Positions 62,629 through 64,000 of a stretch of 64,000 bases of DNA are shown here, piece after piece. The stretch is from an uncultured Eisenbergiella sp. (GTDB lineage Bacteria; Bacillota; Clostridia; Lachnospirales; Lachnospiraceae): assembly GCA_947598825.1 (NCBI GenBank), contig CANQFM010000001.1, positions 84,008-148,007 of the forward strand, in the 5' to 3' direction. How positions within the stretch are numbered: the stretch's first letter is position 1; the number at the start of each line of letters is the position of its first letter. Below the pieces are notes generated by a model, which was not told where the DNA came from, did not search any database, and was given only the letters and a program-made list of their open reading frames with translations. Made by a program: the position numbers and the translations under genes.

Positions 62629-63999
62629 TTATTCTTCTATGTGGTTGACCACACCGGAAAACAGCACGACAGGGTCTGTCTCGCCGCTGTCTGCCGTCAG
62701 CAAAAACGCGAAAGGCCGATCGCATTTCATTTCCACCGGATCGATTTCCACCGGAGCGGACATCAGTTCCATTCCCGCCACGGTGGCCGCGGCCGCAGTC
62801 AGGCCCTTTTCATCCACTTCCAGCATGGACTTCTGAACCACCTGGGAAAGGAAAAGCGCGTCTGTCCGTACCAGTCCTGTGATATGCGGATGATTGGGAT
62901 CCGTCAGCGGTACGCCGATCTGCGAAAGCGTCTCCAACAAAGACACAGGGCCGCTTTCCAGACGAAACTTAGGCAGGGAGAGCTGTACGGTCGCCCGATC
63001 CGCTCCCAGAATGTCCTGCAGGGCCGCCGTATCCATATCCGCCAGCACCTGTTCCGCTGCCGTGCCTTCTTGCGGCAGCAGAAGAATCATTGCGCCACCG
63101 TTTCTGGTAAATAGCACACAGGCCTGATAGTGTTCTCCCTCATAATAGATCTGCCGGTCGAACTGCCGATACAGAAACGGCACCTCCTCCTGGCCCGCCG
63201 CGCCGTAAAAAATATCGCTGTACGTATTTTCCTCCCAAAATTCCGTCGTCCAGCTATCCGAAAAACAGATGGCGTCCGCGATGGCCGCTCTGGTGAGCGG
63301 GTCGAACTCGGTAACCAGTTCCTGCACTTTCCCGCCGGTCTGTTCCTCCGCCCAGTCATTGATCTTTCCTACGGCATCCGCTCCATCCGGCGTCCTGCCG
63401 GCAAAATCCACCTGAAACACCTTGCCCCGGTAGTACCTATCAAAAATCTGTTCAAACTCTTCGTCCAGAACGGCGCCGGCATCCACGAAAATGGCATCGG
63501 CAATTTTCAGCGGATTTTCAAAAGACACGCCGCTCTCTGCGGCCTGTTTTGCGTCTTCCTCCCGTTCCATAACACTTTTGGCGTCCAGAACCCACTCATT
63601 GATTTCGCCGGCCGTCTTTCCCGTCATGCCCAGCACATCCGTCAGTTCTTCCTGCGCTGCTTCGTCAGCGGCATTGGTCAGCGCCGCCAGCGGCAGCCAG
63701 ACCGAAAACGGGGAAAGCAGCAGATTCTCCTTCTCCCCCTTTTGTTCCAGGCAGGCCCTGGTCAGCCGAAACGCAAAAGCGTTGACGCCGGTATCTTCTG
63801 TCGTCTCCTCCCGGTCTTCGTCCTCTGCCTGCAGATTTTGCGTCTGCGTTTCGTCCGTTTCGTCCATTTCGTCCATTTCCTCTGTCTCTGCCTCCGGCCC
63901 CTCTACCGCGTCTTTTGTATCCGTTTTTGCGCAGCCGCCAAGGAAAGCCGTCCCGAGACCCAGGAAAATTGCCATCATGATCGCTGTCTTTTTCTTCAC
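62629..63999 (-). CDS. Secreted serpin (serine protease inhibitor) lipoprotein
   Basis: A 456-residue serpin. A signal peptide ends in the lipobox FLGGC with lipidated C23, followed by an acidic linker of about 45 residues (many Glu/Asp/Thr). The serpin fold has NLLLSPFSVWLPLAALTNAA, KINDWAEEQTGGKVQELV and CDRPFAFLL. The reactive-loop hinge EKGLTAAAATVAG is of the inhibitory type; counting from the hinge puts Met-Ser at P1-P1'. The frame starts with GTG at 63999, 1 base from the window edge, so the ribosome binding site is not visible; the signal peptide suggests the gene is complete. The broken REC-GGDEF gene follows. Confidence 0.9.
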   Translation of the reverse strand: MKKKTAIMMAIFLGLGTAFLGGCAKTDTKDAVEGPEAETEEMDEMDETDETQTQNLQAEDEDREETTEDTGVNAFAFRLTRACLEQKGEKENLLLSPFSVWLPLAALTNAADEAAQEELTDVLGMTGKTAGEINEWVLDAKSVMEREEDAKQAAESGVSFENPLKIADAIFVDAGAVLDEEFEQIFDRYYRGKVFQVDFAGRTPDGADAVGKINDWAEEQTGGKVQELVTEFDPLTRAAIADAICFSDSWTTEFWEENTYSDIFYGAAGQEEVPFLYRQFDRQIYYEGEHYQACVLFTRNGGAMILLLPQEGTAAEQVLADMDTAALQDILGADRATVQLSLPKFRLESGPVSLLETLSQIGVPLTDPNHPHITGLVRTDALFLSQVVQKSMLEVDEKGLTAAAATVAGMELMSAPVEIDPVEMKCDRPFAFLLTADSGETDPVVLFSGVVNHIEE

Positions 64000-64000
64000 T

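Noticed and set aside
1..64000. Mobile elements, CRISPR arrays, tRNA or rRNA genes
   Set aside because: I saw no transposase or integrase frames, spaced repeats, CCA-ended cloverleaf segments or rRNA-like stretches on either strand.

Overview
The window reads as chromosomal DNA of a moderately GC-rich anaerobic Firmicute of the class Clostridia, most likely Lachnospiraceae. The evidence is a SCIFF peptide with its radical SAM maturase beside secDF, a DUF5717/DUF5716 gene pair, a HemZ-type radical SAM enzyme, a T-box-controlled trp operon, a meso-diaminopimelate dehydrogenase, a perfect CIRCE element, and A/G-rich ribosome binding sites on nearly every gene. There are no rRNA or tRNA genes, insertion sequences, phage genes or CRISPR arrays. 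Most genes lie on the minus strand.

Layout. 1-2854: a two-component system (sensor cut by the window edge) and a MATE pump. 2942-5023: three poorly characterised genes (J-domain protein, DUF5685, zinc-ribbon membrane protein). 5114-8378: glycolytic gap-pgk-tpiA operon. 8520-9338: PHP phosphatase on the plus strand. 9359-15157: DUF5717, DUF5716 (Hsp70/actin-like ATPase signatures) and a TPR protein. 15214-17298: GntR/YtrA-type regulator with an ABC exporter. 17312-18577: a SpoIID-like and peptidoglycan-binding protein. 18658-22192: htpG with a CIRCE site, divergent from a two-part chromate-type transporter. 22206-24530: PpiC lipoprotein and ilvE.

24599-31614 is the complete trp operon trpE-trpGD-trpCF-trpB-trpA behind a Trp-specific T-box leader; both gene fusions match the enterobacterial arrangement. 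31658-35802 holds a polytopic membrane protein, an acyltransferase and an SGNH hydrolase, probably for surface-glycan modification. 36023-38768: fruK-like kinase and recJ. 38858-43309: a TIGR04086-like membrane protein, the 47-residue scfA gene, scfB and secDF. 43389-44771: a CNNM/CBS transporter-like protein. 44843-48060: nfeD and floA enclosed by a LytTR regulator and a histidine kinase. 48128-53372: ddh, a membrane-anchored amidase, aspS and hisS. 53382-56349: a GH74-like glycosidase without a signal peptide, a small EamA protein and the wreck of a second glycosidase gene. 56414-61677: apt, rsh, a metallo-beta-lactamase-fold hydrolase and hemZ. 61775-64000: a broken REC-GGDEF gene and a serpin lipoprotein.

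Most of the window is housekeeping. The parts most worth a second look are the DUF5717/5716 operon, the DUF5685 protein with two isoprenoid-synthase-like Asp motifs, the SCIFF locus, the kinase and regulator flanking the flotillin pair, the enterobacterial-style trp operon under T-box control, the secreted serpin, and two gene remnants that simple ORF calling would miss.
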